Assembly: GCA_951802425.1 (NCBI GenBank)
Contig: OX637799.1
Span: 744,001-808,000, forward strand
DNA from: Clavaria fumosa
Lineage: Eukaryota > Basidiomycota > Agaricomycetes > Agaricales > Clavariaceae
Length of the DNA: 64,000 bases
Reading direction: 5' to 3'
Both the position numbers and the translations under genes were made by a program. Position 1 is the first letter of the stretch; each line of letters begins with the position of its first letter. The notes under the pieces were generated by a model. The model was not told the origin of the DNA and did no database searches. It saw only the letters and a list, made by a program, of their open reading frames with translations. This document shows, one piece after another, positions 21,605 through 32,517 of this stretch.

Positions 21605-23092
21605 TGTCAGGACCCATTCATTTTTCCTTTACCCAAGCCAACTCCACCAACATCTACGGCCCTCCCGACGACCCTCTACCACCTCGCGTATCCCTCTATA
21701 CACTTCCGGGACCCACTGTCTCCTTCCAGAAGCCTCTCCAACCTCCCCCGCGCTCACACAACACTCGCGACCACCATGCTGTACTTGCGACGCTTCCTAG
21801 TACTTCATCCTACGCGCATACTTCACCCGGACCCACCAATCCTACACACAACACACCAATACGCGTCTACTTCCACCAGCACATGACTTGCCGCATGGCA
21901 CCCCCGGCGCTACCACTATCAGCGCCAATACGTTACCAGCGTTACGACCGTTACTTGCGTTACCAGCGTTACCCATGTGACTACCCGCCCGTAGGTCACC
22001 TGCGTCACTAGCGTCACCCACATGATCGCTCTTATGACCTCGCGACCTTAACACTCAAACGCGCCACCAACGGTCAGCTGTATGAACACTTCAAATATGC
22101 ATCCCTTCTTCTCCTCAGTCATCTATAATTACGTTACTTATGATCCGAGAATCCCTCCGTAGTTATAGCGACGTATATACTTATTTAACTAGGTCGCAAC
22201 CTGTGACAGGTCATCTTCGCGACCTTACCTATGCATACCTAACCCCTCGTGACCTTAGTAGAACATGCGCCTAGTCACTTTACGACTAAACATACTCCGT
22301 ACTACCATAGTCTTGTCGCCTGGCGACCTCTGTACTTTCCCTTTTTTGTTATACTCTCTCTACGTACGTATATAAGGTCTCGCATGTACTTATGGTACTC
22401 CAGACTTGATATTGATGCACATTGGTTTAAGCTTGAGGCTAGTATGCCCTTTGAGCTTGGAACCATCGCGATTGATAGGTCTTGTCTCTCTTGGTGACCA
22501 CAAGATCGCCAAGACACACTCTACTCTGTTCTAACTCACCCTCTGCGCTCGTACAACTTGCGCGATCTAAGTATTCTTTATTATTCGTCTTGGTACTGAT
22601 CTTGGAACCCTACAGGTTCACCCGTCAGTTGGCAAAGTCATCGCCTTCACTGACACATTTCTCAACACCGTCGCGACCACCGCAATCCTTCCAACATTGT
22701 CTATTTCTTTCACCTCATTTTTTTCCTTCTCTACACTTCATCGGTTGACCTCGCGACCTTCTCCACATTGTCACTTTCTCCCACTTCGTCTATTCCTTTC
22801 TTCATGCTTCGTCGGTCGACTTCACGACCCTCTCGGCGTCACCCATTTCCCCCCTCCTCATCAATTACCTCCTTTACACTTAGTTTACCAACTTCGCGAC
22901 CTTCCCAACAATGTCTTCCTCCTCTATACTTGTCTTTCCTCGCTCTTACATCTCCTCAGACGTCTTCGCGACCTTCCGGGACCGAGCATTCTCGACTGTG
23001 CTCAACAGTTGATTGGTCTTAGCGAGTTTCCAGCATAGGTCACCAACAAGTCGATCTCCGGCACTACTATCGAGACGGGACAGGCCCTAACA
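21605..23092 (+). mobile_element. Solo LTR, family LTR-B
   Basis: 1488 bp starting TGTCAGGACCC and ending GGCCCTAACA, flanked by a perfect 5-bp duplication GGTCC (21600-21604, 23093-23097), inserted in the 5' LTR of LTR-A. It contains a loose minisatellite (TCGCGACCTTC, units of about 80-90 bp, 22640-22990). No coding. Confidence 0.85.
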
Positions 23093-23477
23093 GGTCCGTG
23101 CGTTAAGGGACTTGGTCCTCACTGTTATCGACAGTCCCGACGAGTTCCACAAAACTCCGGTGGACTCTGACGGACTCCGGGCGATTTCCCTTTGGACTTC
23201 ATCCTTCCTTGTCCTGGAAAGCAAAGTACCAGCAAGGTTAAATTGGGACACGTATACACGTGGTGGCACAACCCATAAGTTGAGGCCATAGTCCCACCCC
23301 CTTTGACCTCCTTCTAGTCCTTCTCCTTTGTGTAGAGGAGAAGTCCTTGTGCAACTCCGATCCAGACTCCGACCGGACTCTGCTCCACTCCAGCTTCGCC
23401 TTTGCCACCCTCCTTTTTGGTCTCCTCTACACTACCCCTCCTACTCCTGCTTTGAAGCAAAGAATCAGACCTTAACA

Positions 23478-23888
23478 GTATATTCGAACTAACAACCTTG
23501 TGTATACAACTGGTCCTTTGCTTGCCCTTTGTGCTGCTGCTTGCCTTGCTCCTTGCTGCAAAAGCCAAAGGTCCGATCCGAACCTCCGATCCGAAACTCC
23601 GCTCCGAAGCTCCAGTCCGTTCGAGCGCACTTCATGTGCATTTGCTCTGGACCTGGATTTGCCACAAGCCGTCTGTCCACGGCGATACAACTAGGACATT
23701 TTCCAAAGCCCAGCCAACAATTCCCAGTGCTCCTTAGCTCATCTCCTTCATGTTGGGAGAATTGAGGCAGGAAAACACCGAATGCTGGACTTCCGAACTC
23801 TGGCCCCCTGTTCCTGGGTTCTCCCTGGCTCGCCTCCTTCATATCCGATGTTGTGAGGCTCTGAAATGGGAAACTCCGAACTCCAGAT
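23478..23888 (+). other. LTR-A leader and primer-binding site
   Basis: Internal sequence just after the 5' LTR. ATATTCGAACT at 23480-23490 is complementary to AGTTCGAATAT in the LTR (27567-27577; the left LTR copy reads AGTTTGAATAT). The rest is CTCCGAA-rich and non-coding. Confidence 0.65.
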
Positions 23889-25352
23889 TGTTAGGGCCTG
23901 TCCCGTCTTGATAGTAGTGCCGGAGATCGACTTGTTGGTGACCTGTGCTGGAAACTCGCTAAGACCAATCAACTGTTGAGCACAGTCGAGAATGCTCGGT
24001 CCCGGAAGGTCACAAAGATGTCTGAGAAGATGTAAGAGCGAAGAAAGACAAGTATAAAGGAGGAAGACGTCGTTAGGAAGGTCGCGAAGTCGGTAAACTA
24101 AGCGTAAAGGAGGTAATTGATGAGGAGGGGGGGAATGGGTGACGCTGAGAGGGTCGTGAAGTCGACCGACGAAGCGTGAAGAAAGGAATAGATGAGGTGG
24201 GAGAAAGTGACAATGCTGAGAAGGTCGCGAGGTCGACCGACGAAGCGTAGAGAAGGAAAAAAGACGAGGTGAAAGAAATAGAGAATGCTGGAAGGGTCGC
24301 GGTGGTCGCAACGGTGCTGAGAATGTGTCGGTGAAGGCGATGACTTTGCCAACTGACGGGTGAACTTGTAGGGTTCCAAGATCAGCACCAAGACAAATAA
24401 TGAAGAATACTTAGATCGCGTGAGTTGTACGAGCGCAGAGGGCGAGTTAGAACAGAGTAGAGTGTGTCTTGGCGATCTTGTGGTCACCAAGAGAGACAAG
24501 ACCTATCAATCACAATGGTTCCAAGCTCAAAGGGCGTACTAGCCTCAAGCTTAAACCAATGTGCGTCAATATCAAGTCTAGAGTACCATAAGTACATGCG
24601 AGACCTTATATATACGTACGTGCAGGGAATATGACGAGAAAGGGAAAGTACAGAGAGCGCCAGGCGACAAGACTATAGTAGTACGGGGTATAACTAGTCG
24701 TAGAGTGACCGTGCGCGTGTTCTACTAAGATTGCGAGGGGTAAACTAAGCATAGGTAAGGTCGCGGACGTGACCAGTCATGGGTCGCGACCTAACTAAAT
24801 AAGCGTATGTGTAACTACGACTGGGCAGAGGGGCTTGGTCCAGGGCTAATGCAGTTATAGACAACTGAGAAGAAGAAGGGAGAACATAATTTGAAAGGAT
24901 ACACAGCTTGACCGCTGGTGGCGCGTTTCATTGTTAAGGTCGTGCGGTCAGGCGAGCGGTCACGTGGACGGCGCTGGTGAGGCAGGTGACCTTGGGTGGT
25001 CTTTGGGCGGTATGTCACGTGAGTAACGCTGGTAACGTGAGTAACACGAGTAACGCCGGTGTGCCGTGCGGCAAGTCACGTGTCGCTGCAGGAGTCATGT
25101 AAGAGCGTGTTGAGCATCGAATAGTGGGTTCAGCAGTGAGTATGCGTAAGGTGAGGTGGCAGGAGGTGACGCGAGTATGGTGGTATGATCGCGAGTGTCG
25201 TGAGGAGATGATGGAGGCCTGAGAGGTGTTCGGAAGTTGATAGCGGGTTTCGGAAGAGTGTAGGGGGGTTCGCGAGGTGGTAGGGGAACGTCGGGAGGTC
25301 CATGAGTGGTGATAGAGTTGTTAGGTTGAGGAAAAATGGATGGGTCCTGACA
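23889..25352 (-). mobile_element. Solo LTR, family LTR-B, reverse orientation
   Basis: 1464 bp; on the minus strand starts TGTCAGGACCC at 25352 and ends GGCCCTAACA at 23889. Perfect 5-bp duplication CAGAT at 23884-23888 and 25353-25357. Second LTR-B inside the same LTR-A element. Confidence 0.85.
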
Positions 25353-25357
25353 CAGAT

Positions 25358-27156
25358 ATCCGGACTCCGTCTCTGGCCACTCCAAGATGGGGAATGTTGG
25401 ATATCCAGTCTCCGGCTCTTGTTTGTGCTTTCCTTGTGCTCGTTTCTTTCGTGGATTACCATGTTGCGAAACTCCGAGACGGGAAATGCTGAACTCCAAG
25501 CTCTTACCCCCAAAACTCCGAACCTCCGAACTCCGGACTGTCAAACTCTGGACCTCCGAAATCTGGAACTCCGAACTCTGGACACTTTGTCTTGCTTTGT
25601 GGCCCACTGTCTTGTCTCGACATGGCCCTCTGAACTCTGATCTTGTCCCCTTGTGTGACTTGGTCCTTTGGACACCTGGCTGTACCATATACAATCCGCT
25701 GATTGTCCAGTGTACAAGCCTAACAATTCGAGGACTCCCACACTCGCGGATATCTGACTCCAAAACTCCGATCCGACTCCAGCCCAATCTGGGCATGGAC
25801 TCCGATGGGCGCTTGGCCAGCGCATACTCCGGACCTACTCCGGAACTCCGACTCCAGGACTCCGATTCTATCCTTGCTGCAGCGAGTCCGAATCTGGACC
25901 CAATTCTGGATGCTCCCCACTGTGGTTGCATCACCAGTTCTCAGGATTGCTATCTTGTGAACACATCTGTCCAGCGAGGTTGCTCACACAATCCTTGCTA
26001 CTCTGAACTACTCTGAACTCCTCTGACATGGTCTCGGACCTCCACGCCACATCTCTGCACAGCTCCGGACCACTCCGCACTCACATTCTCGGACTCCGCA
26101 TCTCCGAAATTCCGCCCTCCTCCGATACTCCGAAAACTCCGAAATTCCAAAATTATGTTCCTTTGCTACATTGTTATGCTTCCTATGTCCCTATGTTTCC
26201 TGTTACTCCAATCCTCACAAATCCCAAAACTCCAAAACTCTGCTTTTTTCTGATTCTTTAATACTCTGATACTCTGACTTCCCTTGACTTTACAAAAACT
26301 CCGAAATCTTGTCCATACAATGTTGCCTTTTGTACAACTCCAACACTCCTTGTTTCCTGTTTTTGTTCTACTCTTCTGTCTACTCTAGCCCACTTCTTCA
26401 CAATCCCTTAGTAAAACTTAGAAATTTTTTTCTTAAGATAAAAAATTTTTGTAGGAGGGGGGGGTGAGTGAACTTACAATAGGTCCTCACAGCCTCCCAG
26501 CATCTCCGACCTTTTCTGGCCCCCCCTCCACACTCTGCTACCTCTGCACCTCCACTCTGCACCTCTGCACCTCTGCTCCACACCTCTGCACCTCCGCTCT
26601 GCTACTCCACTGCCCTGACTCCAACTCTGCTACCTCTGCACCTCTCCTCTGAGACTCTGACTCCATTTCTGCACCTCTGCACCTCTGCTCCAAACCTCCA
26701 AAACTCCAATTCCCTTACCTCTGCTCCTCCATACCTCTGCTCCAACTCCAATTCCGCACCTCCACACCTCCACTCCAACTCCAATTCCACACCTCTGCAC
26801 TCCACTCCAAAACTCCAAAATTCAATTCTGCACCTCCACTCATCTCTGATTCCTCCCTCCACACTTCTGCTCCTCTGTACCTCCACTCTGAATCTCCAAA
26901 AGTCCAACTCCCTCACCTCCACACCTCTGCTCCAAAACTCTGAACCCCCAAAACTCCGATGCTCTCAGCTCCACACCTCCGCTTCACATCTCCGACACCC
27001 TCTGCACCATCTCCGACCTGCTCCAGACCTCCAACTCCAACTCCAGCTCGAGTTCCACCCTCTCCGACCTCATCTCCAGCTCCAACTCTCTCCAACCCAC
27101 ACAGTGAAATACAGTCACTTAAGGGTCTCGAGGGCTCAACCCTAAGAGGGGGATAC
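25358..27156 (+). repeat. LTR-A internal low-complexity region
   Basis: Long runs of AACTCCG, CTCCGAAACTCCG and further right CACCTCTGCACCTCC variants. Many CTCTG versions look like decayed CTCCG. No domain of gag or pol is visible in any frame. Confidence 0.7.
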
Positions 27157-27991
27157 TGTCACGGTCCTATCCAGTCACCCAGAACACCCCTAATCACCTC
27201 CGAAATACCTCCAATACATCTCTGACACATCTCCGCTCCAACTCTGGCACCTCCGCTTCAATTCCACTCCAACTCTGCTCCAGGGCCTGAAACTCCAGTC
27301 CAGACTTTTGTCGGACTTTGATATCGGTCCTTCGGACTGAATGGACTTTACTTCTAGCATGTTCCTTGGTGCTAGTCCATGGTTAGTAACCATTGGGACG
27401 ATGCCCACTACCCATGGGAACTTATTCTTTGCCTTACATGTATCATCTATGCCTTTCTCACTCCTCAGGTGAAATCGTTGTAGATATTTGATATACTCAT
27501 GTTTCACAGTCTGCCCTATGCCCTACCCTAGTAGCATATAAGCCCCCATGTATCTCCATGATCCTCAGTTCGAATATTAATGTTATTTCTGGTCCTTGTC
27601 ACTTGGTCTGGGCGTTAAGGGACTTGGTCCTCACTGTTATCGACAGTCCCGACGAGTTCCACAAAACTCCGGTGGACTCCGACGGACTCCGGGCGATTTC
27701 CCTTTGGACTTCATCCTTCCTTGTCCTGGAAAGCAAAGTACCAGCAAGGTTAAATTGGGACACGTATACACATGGTGGCACAACCCATAAGTTGAGGCCA
27801 TAGTCCCACCCCCTTTGACCTCCTTCTAGTCCTTCAAGCTTTTGTGTAGAGGAGAAGTCCTTGTGCAACTCCGATCCAGACTCCAACCGGACTCCGCTCC
27901 GCTCCGGCTTCGCCTTTGCCACCCTCCTTTTTGGTCTCCTCTACACTACCCCTCCTACTCCTGCTTTGAAGCAAAGAATCAGATCTTAACA
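27157..27991 (+). repeat. LTR-A 3' LTR
   Basis: 835 bp, TGTCACGG...TTAACA, uninterrupted copy. Compared with the left LTR it differs repeatedly at CG positions (left CTCCGGGGCCCGAAACTCCG, right CTCCAGGGCCTGAAACTCCA). Confidence 0.85.
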
Positions 27992-28215
27992 ATATGAGAG
28001 ATTTCAATATATCAGATATCAATATATTGGAGATGGTATGAGGGGTTTCAATATACCAGATTTCAGAACCTAACAATATATTGGAGATGATGATATGAGA
28101 GATTTCAATATATCAAATATCAGAACCCAACAATATATTGGAGATGATATGAGAGGTTTCAATATATCAGATATCAGAACCTAACAATATATTGGGGATG
28201 ATATGAGAGGTTTCC
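27992..28215. repeat. AT-rich satellite, right part
   Basis: Continuation of the 20860-21151 array after the LTR-A insertion, beginning with the duplicated ATATG. Confidence 0.75.
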
Positions 28216-28600
28216 ATATATTGATTTCCTCCCCTCTAATCAGACCAATCCATACAACATCCATAACTTCTGATAAGAGTGATTCAATACATAAAAATAC
28301 CTACATGGCCTGCAGCAATGGCAGTGGTGGTGGCAGCAGCAGCAACAGTGGTGGTAGCAGCAGAGGTACAACTTAAAACTACTTAGGACTACTTAATAAA
28401 ATGTGTACTAAGATGAGATTAAGGTGAGTAGTGTGACTTAGGTGACTTAATCAGCTTAGTTTGAGAATAAGTGTAATAAGTCACCCTAAGTGATTTGAGG
28501 TTTTGCTGATGCTTCCACATGGAATTCCAATGCTTGATGAATGATCAAATTAGTATAGCCAGGAAATCTAAGCCAAATGTTTAACCCTAAAATGGCTGAA
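28216..28600. other. Unassigned AT-rich spacer with a GGC/CAG tract
   Basis: A short CAGTGGTGGTGGCAGCAGCA-like tract at about 28316-28367 followed by CTTAGGACTACTTAAT-type repeats. Similar in style to 16440-16700. No gene seen. Confidence 0.4.
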
Positions 28601-28609
28601 TTTTGCTAA

Positions 28610-28797
28610 ATTCTGATAAGGTTCACTGGTCCGGACCAGGTTCGAACTGGTTCTGGAAATCTGGGTGTCACCTGAACCTTGGACTGGACCACAGGTCCGG
28701 TTCAGGGTTCACCTTGAACCTTGAACCAGACTTTGGGTCTGGTTCAACCAGGTTCAGGTTCAAACCATGGTTCAGGACTGAACCATGGCAACACTAC
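28610..28797. repeat. GGTTC/GAACC-rich repeat
   Basis: About 190 bp in which GGTTC and GAACC alternate many times, giving high self-complementarity. It ends CCATGGCAACACTA, the same terminal sequence as the hAT MITE at 29796-30052, so it may be the right part of a related element; no matching left end was found. Confidence 0.45.
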
Positions 28798-28879
28798 AGG
28801 TCATGTGACCTTCCAACAACCTTCTCTAGTTTCTCCACAACTCCTCTTCTTGGATGGCTTAGGTAAGCAATCCTAACAC
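28798..28879 (-). repeat. Gypsy-C LTR fragment, inverted
   Basis: The minus strand reads TGTTAGGATTGCTTACC from 28879 and continues as the first 80 bp of the Gypsy-C LTR. Head to head with the LTR at 28911. Confidence 0.75.
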
Positions 28880-28910
28880 CCAGCCTTAAGAGGTGGGTGA
28901 TGTTAGGATC

Positions 28911-29192
28911 ACTTACCTAAGCCATCCCAAAGAGGAGTTGTGGAGAAACTGGGGAGGCTTGTTGGAAGGTCACATGACCTGTGGCTGCAGGTTTGGATTA
29001 CATAATCCCCAAAGTCACCTGACCTGCACCTGGGTGCATCACATGATCCAAGGGTCTGAGTGTGGGAATGCTGGCAAGTGCCAAAGCATTCAGTATATAT
29101 ACTTTCACTTTTCCTTTTTTGTACTCTTTTCCCCTTATCTTAGTATCATCATCATGACCTTGCCATTAAGTTGTGTGAGACCAAGTCTGATA
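28911..29192 (+). repeat. Gypsy-C LTR, isolated copy
   Basis: TGTTAGGATCACTTACC to CCAAGTCTGATA, an older relative of the LTRs at 48621 and 53944, with most CG sites lost. A polypurine-like CTTAAGAGGTGGGTGA precedes it, so it is a 3' LTR whose internal region is missing. Confidence 0.8.
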
Positions 29193-29254
29193 AGAAGGGG
29201 GTGCTGCATGGTAAGTGGGGGGGTCACCTGGTGGAAATTCTCACATCAAGCTGT

Positions 29255-30392
29255 ACATATCATCAGTGGGAATTCAACCCTGATCATCCAAGTTTACCAT
29301 AAAATGCTTTTCCCACACCCAGCTGCATGTTTGATCAGAACCTATGAGCACCATGGCTGATGATCAAAGACATACAAATTCCATGAAGCCAGAAAACCAA
29401 GCCTGGTATATCTTTCCACTCTGTATACTCATCTCTTCTCAAAATCCACTCTCCAGTTCCACTCTGATGCATCTTACAAGCATCAACATGGTTGGAGGAT
29501 GGGTCAGGTGCTGCCAGCCAGTCACAAATCTTCAAGCAAAGTTCAGTATCTAAAAGACAGGTCAAATATCAGGTAAGAGTTAAATGCCAAATGGAGCAAA
29601 CCCCTCGGTGCATCCACAGCTGCCTTGATTTCCAGCACGGACTGCTTGACCTCTGATACAGACTCCGTGATGTTGGCAAGTTTGACCCCTTGCTGTTCTG
29701 AGCCACATTGATAATACTTTAGCATAGAAACAGATGACAGATGACAGATGATAGTCCTCTTACTCACCATTGGCAACCACCACTTCGTGATAGATTAGTG
29801 TTGCCACAGCTTGGCTAGCTGTTAGCCAGCTTGAGAAGCTGATGCTCTTTTTGGTCAAGCTGAAGCTGTAGCCAAGCCTGAGCTGCAGCTTGGCTACAGC
29901 TTGAGCTGGATCAAGCTGCAGCTAGCTGCCAGCTTAAGCTGAAGCTGATGCCATTTTGTCCAAGCTGAAGCTGTAGCCAAGCTGACTCTGCCTGTAGCTG
30001 CAGCTTGGCTACAGCTTCAAGCTGGCTTCTAGCCTAAGCCGTGGCAACACTATGATAGATAGTGTCCAGCATGTCCTTTAGAGTCTCCACTTGATCTTGA
30101 CCAGCTACAATACAGTCAGATGTCTCAGTGATGCAAAAAAATGGCATTAAGCACATCTCATCATTGCTACCAATTTCCCCAGTATCTCGTTGGAGACAGA
30201 CAGCATTATAGTCGAGACCATTCAATCTTCCTGCATTGTCAACCGCTCTAGTTTGGCCATTGCCTCCTGAACATCTGTATTTTTGCCAATCAGAGACTTG
30301 AAGTAATGGCCTGACAGATCATTCAATCACATTGCAAACACTGCAAATAGAGACTCGACGGTCTCACCCAGGCATCCCTCTCTCATCAACAT
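29255..30392 (-). pseudogene. STAND (NACHT) protein, middle part up to Walker A
   Basis: Continuation of the minus-strand gene that starts at 44923. From 30392 down: the remainder of the Goodbye domain after a 54-nt intron (donor GTGAGA, acceptor CTGTCAG) giving GHYFKSLIGKN and AMAKLERLTMQED; a stretch with TIYHEVVVAN, interrupted by a MITE at 29796-30052; then KLANITESVSEVKQSVLE; then the pre-NACHT segment ICDWLAAPDPSSN, GTGEWILRRDEYTEWK and VFWLHGI. A 53-nt intron (29323-29375, GTATGT..CATGCAG) leads to GISGCGKSIL, a complete Walker A P-loop. After about 29260 the frame is lost near the Gypsy-C LTR, so the rest of NACHT and the C-terminal sensor repeats are missing. In fungi such proteins are NLR-like sensors tied to self/non-self recognition and cell death; here it is dead. 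Confidence 0.72.
29796..30052. mobile_element. hAT-type MITE, 257 bp
   Basis: Terminal inverted repeats TAGTGTTGCCAC and its complement, with a perfect 8-bp target duplication TGATAGAT at 29788-29795 and 30053-30060. The interior is built of AAGCTG/CAGCTT palindromes. 8-bp duplications and this terminus are typical of hAT. It sits inside the STAND gene; removing it and one duplication restores the frame around DTIYHEVVVAN. Confidence 0.88.
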
Positions 30393-30630
30393 TGTTGGAA
30401 ATCAAGTGGAGTACGAAAGTTTATTTTAATTTTTCAGCCATGCACTTCGTGAAATGCTGCTCAGTATGGATTACTGACTGAGCAGTGAGTAAAACTTTTA
30501 CACTATCCTTATAGAGTCTTGTCATTGACACGGACACCCATAGATATACTACTTTTTAGGTAGCTAGCCATGCTGCTCAGTATGGATTACCGACTGAGCA
30601 ATATACTACTTTTTAGGTCTATTTTCTTTA
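30393..30630 (+). repeat. Copia 5' LTR
   Basis: 238 bp with an internal repeat: GCTGCTCAGTATGGATTAC occurs twice, each copy followed by GACTGAGCA. Flanked by AACAT. Confidence 0.9.
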
Positions 30631-30634
30631 GATT

Positions 30635-32381
30635 ATGAGACCTGCGCCTCAAAATGAAGATTCTGTCGCCCCGCAAAGCTCCCCATTCACGATAATAAAA
30701 CTTCACGATGATGGTTCGAATTGGCCCGACTACGAGTTGAAGGCAAAACCGCTATGGGAGCAAAGGGCTTGATTAGACACATTGAAGGGACCGCGAGGAG
30801 ACCGTTACCTTTCGATATTGAAAACGGTTGACCCATCTCAGAACCCGGAAAGCTCGCCACTAGTGCCGAAATTCAAGACCTGGAGCGAATGTTGGATGAG
30901 TACGAGCAAAGGGAATACGTGGCACAGCACATAATGCTCACCACGGTATCCCGATGACTCTCAACCTTATTCAGGGCAAATACATCTGCAGTGGAAATGT
31001 GGCAAGCGATAGTCAGCAATGCCACAAAGAAGAGCAAAGTACACAAAGTCAACACATGGCGTCGTCTGCAAGAACTTCGCTGTCCAGAAGGCGGCGACAT
31101 ACGTGCTCACCTCAACGCAATGACAAACCTGCGGGACGAGCTAGCGGGAATCGGCGCACCCGTCAATGACAAGGACTTTGCGACGATGATACATGTCAGC
31201 TTACCTCTAAGCTACCACCTGCTCCTACAATCTGTCCTGCATGCCACGGACATGAATGAAAAGCCTATTGATCCAACCTACTTGATCAGGATAATTCTCG
31301 AAGAAAACCATCAATGCGAGATGACTCATGGATTGTCCAAGTCTCGTCAAGCAGCTTTTCAGACCAACAGAGGACGTCGACGAGGCAAAGGAAATAAAGC
31401 AGGGGGTCAACCGAAATCCTGTGACAACTGCAAGTGCACTAACCACAACGTCAAGGATTGCTTCGTGAAAGGAGGACCCAAGGAGGGTCAACGCCCCCCC
31501 TGGGCCAAGAGCAAGCAAGGCAGAGCGAGCGCTGCGACAACGAGTGGGAATAAAGAAGATGCGGATGAATGGGTCGCTTTTACCTGTACTTCAACCCCCA
31601 CGGATGTTGCTGCTAAGGCAACTCATCACTGTTCCCACATCACTGCGTTCCTTGATAGCAGTGCTACTGCCCACTTTACCCCTTTGAGAGAAAAACTAGT
31701 CAATTTCCGGAACACGTGTCCCAGGCCAGTGACCGCAGCTGACGGCAGCGAGTTTAACGGTGTCAGCTGTGGCGATATGCCCTTGGAAGTTTCTAATGGC
31801 TCTAAAGTCACCAAACTCCTGCTCAAGGACGTCGTTTACTCACCCAAGCTCGCCTTCACCCTCGTCTCAATTGGTCGTCTTGACAATTCTGGCTGTACTG
31901 CCACGTTCAGAAACAGTTATTGCACCATCAGACATTCTGATGGGAAGGAAGTTGCACAGGTAAAGAAAGTCAATGGTCTATACCAACTAAACGGTACTGC
32001 GCACAAACACACACCATTACGTGCCAATGCGGCCACACAAAAGCTCACCATAACGGAGGCCCACTGTATACTAGGGCATATCAACGTCGGCAGCGTTAGA
32101 CATGCAATAAAAACGGGTAAAATCACTGGTATTACGCTCGATGAAGACTCCGAATTTGAGTTCTGCAACATGTGCGATCAGGCAAAACCTCACCGCCAAC
32201 CGTTCCCCAACCAGGCTCAGAACCGAGCCCAAAACTTCGGCGATCGAGTCCATACCGATTTATGGGGACCTGCAGCAGTAGAGTCAGTCTCTAGGAGCCG
32301 TTACACAGTCGACTTCATCGACTGTGCAACGCGCTGGATGAACGTAGCGTTCCTTCGCTGTAAAAATCAAGTGTTCCATGC
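30635..32381 (+). pseudogene. Copia gag, protease and integrase N-terminus
   Basis: ATG at 30635 begins MRPAPQNEDSVAPQSSPF. A frameshift at about 30750-30765 and a stop (WEQRA then TGA) break gag early. From 30991 the frame is open: gag with QELRCPEGGD-like and LRDELAGIG segments, a zinc knuckle CDNCKCTNHNVKDC (CX2CX4HX4C), aspartic protease LDSSATAHF (the usual DSG is DSS here), a pre-integrase segment with HCILGHIN and the start of integrase (HTDLWGPAAVES). It is cut at FHA by the Gypsy-D insertion and resumes at 41574. Cytoplasmic particle and integration proteins in an active relative; this copy is dead. Confidence 0.85.
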
Positions 32382-32517
32382 TGTCATGAAAGCGTCGTCC
32401 GTACTACCAGGCCAGCAAAATTTCAATCCTTTAACTTAAGGAACACGGTGCAAATCAAGCGAACAAGGGGCTAAACCCCAAATATATATTTTATCGCAAG
32501 ATAAGTACAATACTTAT

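Larger units (their letters stand above)
21152..27991 (+). mobile_element. Non-autonomous LTR retrotransposon (LTR-A)
   Basis: LTRs start TGTCACGGTCC and end CTTAACA. The 3' LTR is 27157-27991 (835 bp); the 5' LTR is 21152-23477, split by a solo LTR at 21605-23092. The 5-bp target duplication ATATG is present at 21147-21151 and 27992-27996. A polypurine tract (AAGAGGGGGATAC, about 27144-27156) precedes the 3' LTR. After removal of the second solo LTR (23889-25352) the internal part is about 2.2 kb, full of CTCCGAACTCCG-type repeats, with no gag or pol. The LTR has a TATA box (CATATAAG, about 27534) and the site after the 5' LTR is complementary to the LTR (see findings). It probably depends on proteins of a related chromovirus. 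Confidence 0.85.
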
